Part shown: positions 54,628 through 63,972 of the stretch, in pieces
Layout: the number at the start of each line of letters is the position of its first letter
Numbering within the stretch: position 1 is the stretch's first letter
NCBI RefSeq assembly: GCF_900109265.1
Contig: NZ_FNZM01000010.1
Location: 1 to 64,000 of the forward strand
Origin: Paraburkholderia tropica
GTDB taxonomy: Bacteria; Pseudomonadota; Gammaproteobacteria; Burkholderiales; Burkholderiaceae
Length of the DNA stretch: 64,000 bases
Direction: 5' to 3'
Program-made: the position numbers and the translations under genes
Notes under the pieces: generated by a model
The model's database searches: none
Told to the model about the DNA's origin: nothing
The model's input: only the letters and a program-made list of their open reading frames with translations

Positions 54628-55107
54628 ATGTCACGCCAGACGCCGCTGCGCATCGCGCTCGTTTCCGACACGCACAATCTGCTGCGCCCCGAATTGCTGA
54701 GCTTCGTCGACGGCTGCGATGCCATCGTGCACGCAGGCGACATCTGCGAGCCGGGCGTGCTGGAGACGCTCGCACGCATCGCGCCGCTGACCGCCGTGCG
54801 CGGCAACAACGATCGCGGTGAGTGGGCCGAGGCGCTGCCGGTGCAGACGCGGCTGGAGAGCGGCGGGATCGCGATTGCGGTCGTGCACGAATTGCCCGAT
54901 CTGCGCGGCGATCCGCGCGCGGACGGCGTGGCGATCGTCGTGAGCGGGCACTCGCACAAGCCCGCGCTCGATACGCGCGACGGCGTGATCTACGTGAATC
55001 CGGGCAGCGCGGGACCGCGCCGTTTCAGCTTGCCGATCTCGGCCGCGATGCTGACGATCGATGCCGGCGGCGCGCCGCGCATCGAGCACGCACGGCTGAT
55101 CGAATGA
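54628..55107 (+). CDS. YfcE/MJ0936-type phosphodiesterase
   Basis: One hundred and fifty-nine residues. Calcineurin-like motifs in full: VSDTHN, HAGDIC, VRGNNDRG, VVHELPD, VSGHSHKP, and the GSAGPRRF end typical of YfcE. A small metal-dependent phosphodiesterase of broad specificity. It follows the cupin gene by 33 bases and may be cotranscribed. Confidence 0.88.
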   Translation: MSRQTPLRIALVSDTHNLLRPELLSFVDGCDAIVHAGDICEPGVLETLARIAPLTAVRGNNDRGEWAEALPVQTRLESGGIAIAVVHELPDLRGDPRADGVAIVVSGHSHKPALDTRDGVIYVNPGSAGPRRFSLPISAAMLTIDAGGAPRIEHARLIE

Positions 55108-55144
55108 AGCACGCCGGGCGCGCATCGCACGAACGCCAGACGCA

Positions 55145-55173
55145 AAAAAGGCCAGCGCAAAGCTGGCCTTTTT
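55145..55173. terminator. Bidirectional terminator
   Basis: AAAAAGGCCAGC (55145-55156) pairs with GCTGGCCTTTTT (55162-55173), between the convergent phosphodiesterase and ProP-like genes. Confidence 0.9.
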
Positions 55174-55215
55174 CATGGCGTCGCCGATTCGGGAACCGGC
55201 GTATCCGTGTGTGAC

Positions 55216-56682
55216 TTACACGCGCGCGGGCATGGCCGTCGCGTAGTCGTCGTCCATCTCGCGGGCGAGACGCACGCCGCGCAGCACCGCATGCGCTTCT
55301 GCCTTGGTGCCGACGCTCGGCGCCGAGCCCGGCAGCGGACGGCGCGCCGTTTCGTGCAGCGCCAGCACCGAGACGATACCGACGACCGCCGCGCCCATCA
55401 GATAGTACGCGGGCATCATGAGGTTCTGCGTGTGCTCGACGAGCCAGGCGGCGACCAGCGGCGTCGTGCCGCCAAACAGCGAGACCGAGACGTTGAAGCC
55501 GATGGCGAGCGCGCCGTAGCGGATCGCGGTCGGGAACAGCGCGGGCAGCGCCGAGGGCATCACGCCCGTGAAGCACGACAGCAGCGTGCCGAGAATCATC
55601 AGACCGAGGAACACCGGCACGACCGCGCCCGTCTGGATCAGCGTGAGCGACGGAATCGCCAGCACGATCAGACCCACACAGCCCGCGAGCATCACCGGCT
55701 TGCGGCCGATGGCGTCCGAGAGGCGGCCGAACGCGATCGTGAGGGGCACCATCAGCACCATCACGGCGAGCACGAGGAAAAGACCGTGCGTTTCGTTGAA
55801 GTGCAGCGTCGCCGACAGATAGCTCGGCAGATACGAGAGCGCCATGTAGTCGGTCACGTTGAAGATCAGCACGAGGCCCACGCACAGCAGGAAGGGGCGC
55901 AGATGCTGGGTCAGCAGCGAGTGGAGCGTGAGCTTCGGACGCGCGGTTTCTTCGGCTTCGCGCAGTTCGGCTTCACGCTTGAACGCCGGCGTTTCTTCGA
56001 GCTTGGTCCGGATGTACAGGCCCACGATCCCGAGCGGACCCGCGATCATGAACGGCACGCGCCAGCCCCAGTCGAGCAGTTGCTGATGCGAGAGCAGGGC
56101 GGTCAGCACGGCGACCGTGCCCGCGCCGAACACGTAGCCCACCATCGTGCCGCATTCGAGGAAGCTGCCCATGAAGCCGCGGCGCTTGTCGGTGGCGAAT
56201 TCGGCGATGAAGGTCGCCGCGCCGCCGTACTCGCCGCCGGTCGAGAAACCTTGCACGAGACGCGCAACCAGCAGCAGCACGGGCGCCGCGATGCCGATCG
56301 AGTGGTACGACGGAATCAGGCCGATGGCGAAAGTGCCGCAGGCCATCATGATCATCGTCATCGCGAGTACGCGCTGGCGGCCGATACGGTCGCCGAGCGG
56401 GCCGAACACCATGCCGCCGATCGGGCGCACGAGGAACGCGGCCGCGAACGTGCCGAAGGTGGCGATCAGTTGGGCCGACGGGCTGCTCGACGGGAAGAAC
56501 ACCTGGCCGAGCGTGACGGCGATGTAGCTGTAGACGCCGAAGTCGAACCATTCCATGGCATTGCCAAGGGCCATGGCGCCGACGGCGCGTTTGAGGAGGC
56601 TGTTGTCGACGATCGTGATGTCGTCGAGGGTAAGGTCGGACTGGGCCGACGCGCCGGAAGTGGAAGCGGTCAAGGTCTGCAT
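55216..56682 (-). CDS. proP: MFS osmolyte/dicarboxylate:H+ symporter, ProP-like
   Basis: Protein of 488 residues with 12 hydrophobic helices of the metabolite:H+ symporter family. Signatures: AMALGNAMEWFDFGVYSYIAVTLG, FLVRPIGGMVFGPLGDRIGRQRVL, FSTGGEYGGAATFIAEFA and DYMALSYLPSYLSA. These are shared by ProP (proline/betaine), CitA and KgtP. ProP of E. coli has a C-terminal coiled coil that senses osmolality; here the C-terminus is shorter (MDDDYATAMPARV) and not clearly coiled, so osmosensing is doubtful. ATG 56682 begins MQTLTAST. Confidence 0.87.
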   Translation of the reverse strand: MQTLTASTSGASAQSDLTLDDITIVDNSLLKRAVGAMALGNAMEWFDFGVYSYIAVTLGQVFFPSSSPSAQLIATFGTFAAAFLVRPIGGMVFGPLGDRIGRQRVLAMTMIMMACGTFAIGLIPSYHSIGIAAPVLLLVARLVQGFSTGGEYGGAATFIAEFATDKRRGFMGSFLECGTMVGYVFGAGTVAVLTALLSHQQLLDWGWRVPFMIAGPLGIVGLYIRTKLEETPAFKREAELREAEETARPKLTLHSLLTQHLRPFLLCVGLVLIFNVTDYMALSYLPSYLSATLHFNETHGLFLVLAVMVLMVPLTIAFGRLSDAIGRKPVMLAGCVGLIVLAIPSLTLIQTGAVVPVFLGLMILGTLLSCFTGVMPSALPALFPTAIRYGALAIGFNVSVSLFGGTTPLVAAWLVEHTQNLMMPAYYLMGAAVVGIVSVLALHETARRPLPGSAPSVGTKAEAHAVLRGVRLAREMDDDYATAMPARV

Positions 56683-57254
56683 CTCCAATGACTGCGACGA
56701 ACTCCAGGAGAGCTCGCCACGGTTGCCGGAGAGTGCCGTTTCGCGATAGCGGCAGCCGTTCGTGCGCGGCGCGCGATGCGCATGGGCTCGCCTGGGGCGA
56801 AACCGGGCCTGGCCGGACGCACGATGAGCGTGATCCGGCGGCGCACGAAAGTGCATGCTGAAGTGTCGCGAAACGACACTCGATCGAATTGTGATTAAGC
56901 TTGGCGCCTGCGTGGCCGTAGAGGGGGGCAGGACGCTTGAGGACACTGGGCTGTCACGGAGTGTGACTGCAAAGTGCCGCTGAACGAAAAAGAATCACCG
57001 CGTGGCGGCGCGTTCTTTTTGTGCGAGCGCATTCAGCTGAAAAGGCGTTTTCGGGCGCCGGACTGAATGCAATTGATGGCTAATGCCTGTTGAACGAAGC
57101 GACATGATAGCACGATAACGGAAGATCGTGCAAACCGGCCCGTCAGTCGGGGCGCCGGGGAGGCGCGCCAGCCCTTATGCGGCAAGGGATTCCGGCGATT
57201 TCGCGGTGCAGCAAAAAACGTCGGTCGCGATGACGAATGGCATAAAACGCGCGT
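56683..57254. other. Intergenic stretch, no gene seen
   Basis: Frames here are shadows. Holds the transcription start of the ProP-like gene and, at its far end, the yggX terminator. Confidence 0.5.
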
Positions 57255-57284
57255 AAAAAAACCGCGCACGAGGCGCGGTTTTTG
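57255..57284 (-). terminator. Terminator of the argA-yggX transcript
   Basis: ACCGCGC (57261-57267) pairs with GCGCGGT (57273-57279), with A6 before and T5 after, so the reverse strand ends in T6. Confidence 0.85.
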
Positions 57285-57344
57285 CAGGGCTTTCCACGGT
57301 GTCGATCAGCAAAGGGCCGGATCGGCGCGCGGATGGGCGGACAA

Positions 57345-57620
57345 TCAGCCTTGCGTCGGCGGCACGAAGCCTGACGCCTGATCGGCGCCTTCGCCGAAGA
57401 AGTACTTTTCGGTCTGCTTCATCAGGTACTGGCGCGCGCGCGGATCGGCCATGTTCAGGCGGTTCTCGTTGATCAGCATGGTCTGCTGCTTGAGCCAGCC
57501 CTGCCAGGCTTCCTTCGACACGCTTTCATAGATGCGCTTGCCGAGTTCGCCCGGCAGCGGCGGAAAATCGAGACCCTCGGCTTCCTTGCCGAGCTTCGCG
57601 CATTGAATCATACGGGCCAT
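57345..57620 (-). CDS. yggX: Fe(2+)-trafficking protein YggX
   Basis: Ninety-one residues, full length for the family: MARMIQCAKLGKEAEGLDFPPLPGELGKRIYESVSKEAW, KQQTMLINENRLNMADPRARQYLMKQTEKYFFG. Protects iron-sulfur clusters from oxidation and takes part in iron handling in the cytosol; Cys7 is the conserved thiol. It lies 41 bases downstream of argA on the same strand. Confidence 0.95.
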   Translation of the reverse strand: MARMIQCAKLGKEAEGLDFPPLPGELGKRIYESVSKEAWQGWLKQQTMLINENRLNMADPRARQYLMKQTEKYFFGEGADQASGFVPPTQG

Positions 57621-57661
57621 GCTGTGCTTCTCCTGTAGTCGTATGGGGATGGGCGGCGCGC

Positions 57662-59065
57662 TCAGAGCTGTTTCATCAGCACGAGCGACTTGCGCTGCCA
57701 GTTATAGAGGCGGCGGCGGTCTTCGGGCAGGTCGTCGACCGTGGCCTTGACGAAGCCGCGCTTGAGGAACCAGTGTTCCGTGCGCGTGGTGAGCACGAAG
57801 ATGCGCGTGAGGCCGCGCGCGCGGGCGCGCTGCTCGATGCGGCGCAAGAGGCGCTCGCCGTCGCCGGAACCTTGCGCTTCGGGCGAGACGGTGAGGCACG
57901 CCATTTCGCCGATGCGTTCCTGCGAGTACGCGTACAGCGCGGCGCAGCCGAACAGCACGCCATCGTGCTCGATCACCGAGAAATGGTCGATGTCGCGTTC
58001 GATCTGGTGACGGCCGCGGCGCACCAGCGTGCCGTCGCTTTCGAGCGGCTCGATCAGCGTGAGAATGCCGCCGACGTCGTCGGGCGTGGCCTCGCGCAGA
58101 CTTTCCAGATTCTCGTACGAGATCATGGTGCCGACGCCGTCGTGCAGGAACAGTTCGAGCAGCAGGCCGCCGTCGAGCGCGTAGGGAATGATGTGCGCGC
58201 GGCCGACGCCGCCGCGGCAGGCGCGAATCGAGTGCTTCAGATAGAAGCCCGCGTCGCCGAGCACGGTGCCGCCTTCCTGGAGCCGGTAGGCGTCGTCGAG
58301 CGACATTTCGCGGATCAGCCCGCCTTCCTCGTCGATGAGACCCTGCGTCTCCGTGAGGAACACGATCTTGTCGGCGCGCAGCGCGATGGCCGCCGCCGAC
58401 GCGACGTCTTCCATCGACAGATTGAACGCCTCGCCCGTGGGCGAGAAGCCGAGCGGCGAAAGCAGCACGAGCTTGCGGCTCGCGAGCGAATGGCGGATCG
58501 AGTCGGCGTCGATCTTGCGGACCACGCCGGTATGCTGGAAGTCGACGCCGTCGAGAATGCCGACCGGGCGCGCGGTGACGAAGTTGCCCGACACGACGCT
58601 GATGTGCGCGTGCGCCATCGGCGTGTTCGGCAGACCCTGGCTGATCGCGGCCTCGATGTCGAGACGCACTTCGCCGGCCGCTTCCTTCGCGGATTCGAGC
58701 GCGCGGGCATTCGTGATGCGCATGCCGTGCGAGAACTCCGACTCCACGCCGTGCAGGCTCATCTGCTCTTCGACCTGCGGGCGCGAACCGTGCACGAGCA
58801 CGATCTGGATGCCCATGGCCTGGAGCAGCGCGATGTCGGCGACGAGCGCGTTGAGCAGGTTCTGGTGCACGACTTCGCCGCCGAATCCGACGACGAAAGT
58901 CTTGCCCTGGAATGCGTGGATGTAGGGCGCGACCGATCGCATCCAGTCGACGAACTGCGCGTGCTGCGCCACCTGCTGCGCGGCTTGCTGGGACGCGGGG
59001 TCCGAGGCGGCGGCGGCGGCCGGCGCGCCTTGGGTGGCGGGGACGAGGTCGGTTTGGGAATTCAT
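57662..59065 (-). CDS. argA: N-acetylglutamate synthase
   Basis: Makes N-acetylglutamate from glutamate and acetyl-CoA, the first step of arginine synthesis. The 467 residues comprise an amino-acid-kinase domain (about 45-300, KTFVVGFGGEVVHQNLLNALVADIALLQAMGIQIVLVHGSRPQVEEQM) that binds arginine for feedback inhibition, and a C-terminal GNAT domain (about 320-465, ACLTVSPEAQGSGDGERLLRRIEQ). The first 36 residues are Ala/Gln-rich and not conserved. ATG 59065 lies only 8 bases from a TATAAT box, so the mRNA may be leaderless or the true start may lie further in. Confidence 0.95.
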   Translation of the reverse strand: MNSQTDLVPATQGAPAAAAASDPASQQAAQQVAQHAQFVDWMRSVAPYIHAFQGKTFVVGFGGEVVHQNLLNALVADIALLQAMGIQIVLVHGSRPQVEEQMSLHGVESEFSHGMRITNARALESAKEAAGEVRLDIEAAISQGLPNTPMAHAHISVVSGNFVTARPVGILDGVDFQHTGVVRKIDADSIRHSLASRKLVLLSPLGFSPTGEAFNLSMEDVASAAAIALRADKIVFLTETQGLIDEEGGLIREMSLDDAYRLQEGGTVLGDAGFYLKHSIRACRGGVGRAHIIPYALDGGLLLELFLHDGVGTMISYENLESLREATPDDVGGILTLIEPLESDGTLVRRGRHQIERDIDHFSVIEHDGVLFGCAALYAYSQERIGEMACLTVSPEAQGSGDGERLLRRIEQRARARGLTRIFVLTTRTEHWFLKRGFVKATVDDLPEDRRRLYNWQRKSLVLMKQL

Positions 59066-59072
59066 GCCCGGG

Positions 59073-59080
59073 ATTATAAT
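59073..59080. promoter_or_regulatory. Shared divergent -10 box between argA and hrpA
   Basis: ATTATAAT is its own complement, giving TATAAT on both strands. Each ATG (59065 reverse, 59089 forward) starts about eight bases past the -10 hexamer, so both transcripts would begin at or next to the start codon. Confidence 0.5.
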
Positions 59081-59088
59081 GCGCCCCC

Positions 59089-62000
59089 ATGTCGAATGTA
59101 CCCAAAAGACCTGCCTCGGGGCAGGGCAGCAACACCCCTTCCGGCGATGACGCCGCGCACGGCGGCGCGCGGGAAAAGCGCGGCGCGCAGAAGTACGGCG
59201 GCGCGCAGGGCGATACGCAGAAACCGGCGTCGCTGGACCGGCTCGCCGCGCTGATGGGCAGCGGCGCGCTCGGTGGCGCGCGCGTGCAGGATCAGCGTGG
59301 GAAACAGGCGCCCGCCGCGAAGCCGGCCGATGCGCAGCCGCCGCGTGAAACACGGAGTGAAAAGAATGTGGCGCCGGTGGTGCCGCATGCGCCGGATCTG
59401 CCGGACGCGCCTGCCGTGAAAACGCAGACGCCGGTGACGGCGCAAAAAACGTCGCCGGTTGCTCGGGCCGCTTCTCAAGCCGCTTCTCAAGCCGCTTCTC
59501 AATCAGTTCCGCAGCCCGTTTCGCCGCAAACATCGCAGAAAACGCCGCAGAAAACGCCGCAGAAAGCCGATGCGCCTGCGCAAGCGCCGCGCGAGGATCG
59601 CCAGGCGCCTCGCGCGCCCGCGCGTGATCAATCTCGGCGAGCGCCGCAAGGCGAGTCGCGGACGGACGAAGCGCGCAACGCGGCGCATAAGCCGCCGCGT
59701 GCGCCGCAGTCGGGCGAGGCTTCGCGCGGCGGCGATCGTCAGCCGCGCGATCAACGTGAACCCCGCGAACCCCGCGAACCCCGCGAACCCCGCGCCGAGC
59801 GCACGGAAACCCCGCGTGACCCGCAAGCCGCCGCTCAGCGCAAGCCGGCCAACGCCGCGCGTCCGGCCAAACCGCAAACCGAGCGCCCGCAGACGGCCCG
59901 CGAAGACCGCCCGCCGCGTCCCGAAGGCGAGCGCAAGGAGCGCCGCGAACGCGCGCCGCGCGCGAACGTCACGCCGAATCCGATCCCGCCGATCACCTTT
60001 CCCGAGGCGCTGCCGGTCTCCGGCCGCCGCGAGGAAATCGCACGCGCGATCGCGAACAATCAGGTCGTGATCGTCAGCGGCGAAACCGGTTCGGGCAAGA
60101 CCACGCAGTTGCCGAAGATCGCGCTGTCGCTCGGGCGCGGTCTCGGCGCGGGCGGCTCCGGCCTGATCGGCCACACGCAGCCGCGCCGGATCGCGGCGTC
60201 GGCGACCGGTCGGCGTATCGCCGAGGAGCTGGGCACGCCGTTCGGCGAAGTGGTCGGCTACAAGGTGCGCTTCACGGACAATCTGGCGGCGGGCGCGTCG
60301 GTCAAGCTGATGACCGACGGCATTCTGCTCGCCGAGACCCAGACCGATCCGCTGCTCAAGGCCTACGACACGATCATCATCGACGAGGCGCACGAACGCA
60401 GCCTCAACATCGACTTCCTGCTCGGCTATCTGAAGGAAATCCTGCCGCGCCGGCCCGATCTCAAGCTGATCGTGACCTCGGCGACCATCGACGCGGATCG
60501 TTTCGCGCGCCATTTCGGCAGCGACGAAAAGCCCGCGCCGGTGATCGAGGTGAGCGGGCGTCTGTATCCGGTCGAAGTGCGCTATCGCCCGGTGCAGGAA
60601 GACAGTCCGGCCGTGAAGAACGCACAGGGCGCGCCCGCGAAGAAATCGCAGCGCGACACCGACCGCGATCTGATGGACGCGATCGTCGACGCCGTCGACG
60701 AACTCTGCCGCGAAGGCTCGGGCGACGTGCTCGTGTTCCTGCCCGGCGAGCGCGAGATTCGCGACGCCGCCGAAGCGCTGCGCAAGCATCATCCGCCGCA
60801 CACGGAAATCCTGCCGCTGTTCGCGCGGCTCTCGGCGCAGGAACAGGAGCGCGTGTTCAAGGCGTCGAACGCGCGCCGCATCGTGCTCGCGACCAACGTG
60901 GCCGAAACCTCGCTGACGGTGCCTGGCATCCGCTACGTGGTGGACACGGGCCTCGCGCGCGTGAAGCGCTATTCGTACCGCAACAAGGTCGAGCAGTTGC
61001 AGATCGAGTCGATCTCGCAGGCCGCCGCGAATCAGCGCGCGGGCCGTTGCGGGCGCGTCGCCGACGGCGTGTGCATCCGGCTTTACGAAGAGTCCGATTT
61101 CGTCGCGCGGCCGCGTTTTTCCGATCCGGAAATTCTGCGCTCGTCGCTGGCGGCCGTGATTCTGCGCATGAAGTCGCTGCATCTCACGGCGATCGAAACC
61201 TTCCCGTTCATCGAGCCGCCGCCGGGCCGCGCGATCGCGGACGGCTATCAGCTGCTCAACGAACTCGGCGCGGTCGACGACGACAACGCGCTGACCACGC
61301 TCGGCCGCGAGCTGTCGCGTCTGCCGCTCGATCCGCGCGTCGGCCGCATGATTCTGGCCGCGCGCGACGAACAATCGCTGCGCGAAGTGCTGGTGATCGC
61401 GAGCGCGCTGTCGGTGCAGGACCCGCGCGACCGGCCGATCGAAGCGCAGGAGCAGGCCGATCAGGCGCATCGTCGTTTCGCCGACGAGCGCTCCGAATTC
61501 CTCCAGTGGCTCAAGATCTGGACGTGGTTCGAAGACGCCGTCGCGCACAAGAAGTCGAACAGGCAGCTCGTCGATGCGTGCCGCGCGAACTTCCTTTCGC
61601 ATCTGCGTCTGCGCGAATGGCGCGACGTGCATTCGCAACTGCTCACGGTCGTGCGCGAGCACGGCTGGCGCATCAACCAGTCCGACGCGACCTACGAGCA
61701 AATCCATCATGCGCTGCTGACGGGCTTGCTCGGCAACATCGGTCTCAAGGCCGACGACGAACCGCATTACCTCGGCGCGCGCAGCATCAAGTTCCATCTG
61801 TGGCCCGGTTCGGCGCTCGTGAAGAAAGCGGGGCGCTGGGTCGTGGCGGCGGAACTCGTCGAAACGAGCCGTCTGTACGCGCGCTGCATCGCGAAGATCG
61901 AGCCCGAATGGCTCGAAAAAGTGGGCGCGCATCTGCTCAAGAAGTCGCTCTCCGAGCCGCATTGGGAGAAGCGCGCGGCGCAGGTCAGCGCGTTCGAGCG

Positions 62001-63906
62001 CGGCGTGCTGTACGGCTTGCCGGTGTATCAGCGACGCCGCGTGGCGTTCGGCAAGCAGGACCCGGCGCGCGCGCGCGAGTTGTTCATTCGCGGCGCGCTG
62101 GTCGAGGGCGAGTTCGACACAAAGCTGCCGTTCTTCGCGCACAACCGCAAACTGCTCGCCGACATCGAGCAACTCGAACACAAGTCGCGCCGCCAGGACG
62201 TGCTCGTCGACGACGAACTGATCTTCGGTTTCTACGATCAGGCGATTCCCGAGGGCATGTATTCGGGCGCGTCGTTCGAGCGCTGGTATCGCGACGAAGT
62301 GAAAAAGAGCGGCCAGTCCGAGGACAAGCTGCGGCTGCTGTATCTCTCTCGCGACGACCTGATGCGTCACGAAGCGGCGGGCGTGACGACCGATCTGTTC
62401 CCGAAGCGCATGACGATGTCGGGCGTGGCGATGGCGCTCACGTATCACTTCGAGCCGGGCTCGCCGCGTGACGGCGTGACGCTCGCGGTGCCGCTCTACG
62501 CGCTCAATCAGGTCGATGCGCGCCGCTGCGAATGGCTCGTGCCGGGCATGCTCAAGGAGAAGGCGCAACTGCTGCTGAAGTCCTTGCCGCAGAAGCTGCG
62601 CCGCCATTGCGTGCCGCTGCCCGAGTACGCGGCCGGTTTCGCCGATCGCGTGAGTGGCGAGCGCTTCGGCGCGGGCGGGCTGCTGGAGGCGCTGATCATC
62701 GACGTGCGGGAGCAGAAACAGCTCCAGCTGAAGTCCGCGGATTTCAAGCTGGAGACGCTGCCCGCGCATCTGTTCATGAACTTCAAGGTGATCGACGAGC
62801 ACGGTCGCCAGCTCGCGATGGGCCGCAATCTCGCGCAGTTGCGCGCGGAACTCGGCGCGCAGGCGCAGCAGCAGTTCCAGAAGCTGGCGAGCGCGACCGC
62901 GCTGGCGGCGCTGGAAACGCACGCGCAGGGCGCGAAGGACGCGAAGGATGCAAGCGGCGGCGCTGCCGCCGGCGCAGTGCCGAACGCGAGCGCGCCGAAG
63001 AAGGCCAACGCGCCTCACACGCCCGCTTCGAGCGACGCGTCGCCCGCCACGGCGCTCTACGAAAACCTCACGACCTGGAATTTCGGCAAGTTGCCCGAAC
63101 TGCTGGAAATCCGCCGGGGCGGCCAGACGCTGTTCGGCTATCCGGCGCTCGTCGACCGCGCCACGCATTGCGACGTGGAAGTGTTCGATTCGCCCGAGGA
63201 AGCGGCGCGGATTCATCGTGCCGGTCTGCGTCGTCTGTTCGCGCTGCAGTTGCGCGAGCCGATCCGCTATCTGGAGAGGAATCTGCCGGGTCTGCGCGAA
63301 ATGGCGATGCAGTTCATGGCGCGCGCCACGCAGGAGGAATTGCGCGATCAGCTTGTCGAACTCGCGCTCGATCGCGCCTGCCTGCAAGATCCGCTCCCCG
63401 ACGACGAAGCGAGTTTTCATGCCCGCAAGGACGAAGGGCGCGGACGGCTTTCGCTGCTCGCGCAGGAAATCGCGCGGCTCGTCGGGCAGATTCTGGCGGA
63501 ATTCGCGTCGGTGTCGAAGAAGCTCGTGGCGGCGATGGCGTTCGGCGCGCCGGCCGCCGACATGCAGGCGCAGCTCGACGCGCTCATCGGCAAGCGCTTC
63601 ATTCTGGAGACGCCGTACGCGCAGCTCGTGCATTTCCCGCGCTATCTGAAGGGCATCGCGCTACGCATCGACAAGCTGCGTGCCGATCCCGCCCGCGACG
63701 CGCGCCAGGCTTCGGAATTCCAGCCGCTCGCGCAGCAGTACCAGCGCGCGCTCTCGCAACGCGGCGGCGTGTTCGACGCGCGCCTCGCGGAGTTCCGCTG
63801 GCTGCTCGAAGAACTGCGGATTTCGCTCTTCGCACAGGAATTGCGCACGCCGATGCCGGTCTCCGTGAAGCGCCTGTACAAAGTGTGGGAATCGATGCAG
63901 CGATGA
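59089..63906 (+). CDS. hrpA: ATP-dependent RNA helicase HrpA
   Basis: DEAH-box helicase of 1605 residues (E. coli HrpA has about 1300). The core begins near residue 300: Walker A GETGSGKTT (331-339), TQPRRIAA, DEAH (432-435), SATI, TNVAETSLTVPGIRYVVDTG, QRAGRCGR; then helicase-associated and OB-fold domains and the long HrpA-specific C-terminal region. The N-terminal 290 residues are unstructured, Gln/Pro/Arg-rich and contain tandem repeats, absent from the E. coli protein. Acts on mRNA and ribosomes in the cytoplasm; rescues stalled ribosomes in E. coli. Divergent from argA. Confidence 0.95.
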   Translation: MSNVPKRPASGQGSNTPSGDDAAHGGAREKRGAQKYGGAQGDTQKPASLDRLAALMGSGALGGARVQDQRGKQAPAAKPADAQPPRETRSEKNVAPVVPHAPDLPDAPAVKTQTPVTAQKTSPVARAASQAASQAASQSVPQPVSPQTSQKTPQKTPQKADAPAQAPREDRQAPRAPARDQSRRAPQGESRTDEARNAAHKPPRAPQSGEASRGGDRQPRDQREPREPREPREPRAERTETPRDPQAAAQRKPANAARPAKPQTERPQTAREDRPPRPEGERKERRERAPRANVTPNPIPPITFPEALPVSGRREEIARAIANNQVVIVSGETGSGKTTQLPKIALSLGRGLGAGGSGLIGHTQPRRIAASATGRRIAEELGTPFGEVVGYKVRFTDNLAAGASVKLMTDGILLAETQTDPLLKAYDTIIIDEAHERSLNIDFLLGYLKEILPRRPDLKLIVTSATIDADRFARHFGSDEKPAPVIEVSGRLYPVEVRYRPVQEDSPAVKNAQGAPAKKSQRDTDRDLMDAIVDAVDELCREGSGDVLVFLPGEREIRDAAEALRKHHPPHTEILPLFARLSAQEQERVFKASNARRIVLATNVAETSLTVPGIRYVVDTGLARVKRYSYRNKVEQLQIESISQAAANQRAGRCGRVADGVCIRLYEESDFVARPRFSDPEILRSSLAAVILRMKSLHLTAIETFPFIEPPPGRAIADGYQLLNELGAVDDDNALTTLGRELSRLPLDPRVGRMILAARDEQSLREVLVIASALSVQDPRDRPIEAQEQADQAHRRFADERSEFLQWLKIWTWFEDAVAHKKSNRQLVDACRANFLSHLRLREWRDVHSQLLTVVREHGWRINQSDATYEQIHHALLTGLLGNIGLKADDEPHYLGARSIKFHLWPGSALVKKAGRWVVAAELVETSRLYARCIAKIEPEWLEKVGAHLLKKSLSEPHWEKRAAQVSAFERGVLYGLPVYQRRRVAFGKQDPARARELFIRGALVEGEFDTKLPFFAHNRKLLADIEQLEHKSRRQDVLVDDELIFGFYDQAIPEGMYSGASFERWYRDEVKKSGQSEDKLRLLYLSRDDLMRHEAAGVTTDLFPKRMTMSGVAMALTYHFEPGSPRDGVTLAVPLYALNQVDARRCEWLVPGMLKEKAQLLLKSLPQKLRRHCVPLPEYAAGFADRVSGERFGAGGLLEALIIDVREQKQLQLKSADFKLETLPAHLFMNFKVIDEHGRQLAMGRNLAQLRAELGAQAQQQFQKLASATALAALETHAQGAKDAKDASGGAAAGAVPNASAPKKANAPHTPASSDASPATALYENLTTWNFGKLPELLEIRRGGQTLFGYPALVDRATHCDVEVFDSPEEAARIHRAGLRRLFALQLREPIRYLERNLPGLREMAMQFMARATQEELRDQLVELALDRACLQDPLPDDEASFHARKDEGRGRLSLLAQEIARLVGQILAEFASVSKKLVAAMAFGAPAADMQAQLDALIGKRFILETPYAQLVHFPRYLKGIALRIDKLRADPARDARQASEFQPLAQQYQRALSQRGGVFDARLAEFRWLLEELRISLFAQELRTPMPVSVKRLYKVWESMQR
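59467..59793 (+). repeat. Tandem repeats in the 5' part of hrpA
   Basis: Three in-frame arrays: GCCGCTTCTCAA three times (59467-59502), CAGAAAACGCCG 2.7 times (59536-59568), and GAACCCCGC four times (59758-59793). They code for AASQ, QKTP and EPR repeats. Array lengths divide by three, so copy changes would not break the frame. Confidence 0.9.
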
Positions 63907-63934
63907 GGCCGATCGCGTAGTCGTCACGCTGATT

Positions 63935-63972
63935 TTTGCGGGCCATAACAATCATGACAATCGGCCCGCAAA
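63935..63972. terminator. Inverted repeat after hrpA
   Basis: TTTGCGGGCC (63935-63944) and GGCCCGCAAA (63963-63972) form a 10-bp stem 28 bases after the hrpA stop. No T run follows, so it may end transcription only with help or protect the mRNA end. Confidence 0.45.

Noticed and set aside
59503..63633. Very long reverse-strand open frame (1376 codons) opposite hrpA
   Set aside because: G+C-rich coding DNA often leaves antisense frames open; the product is His/Arg/Asp-rich nonsense and the forward strand is a clear HrpA.
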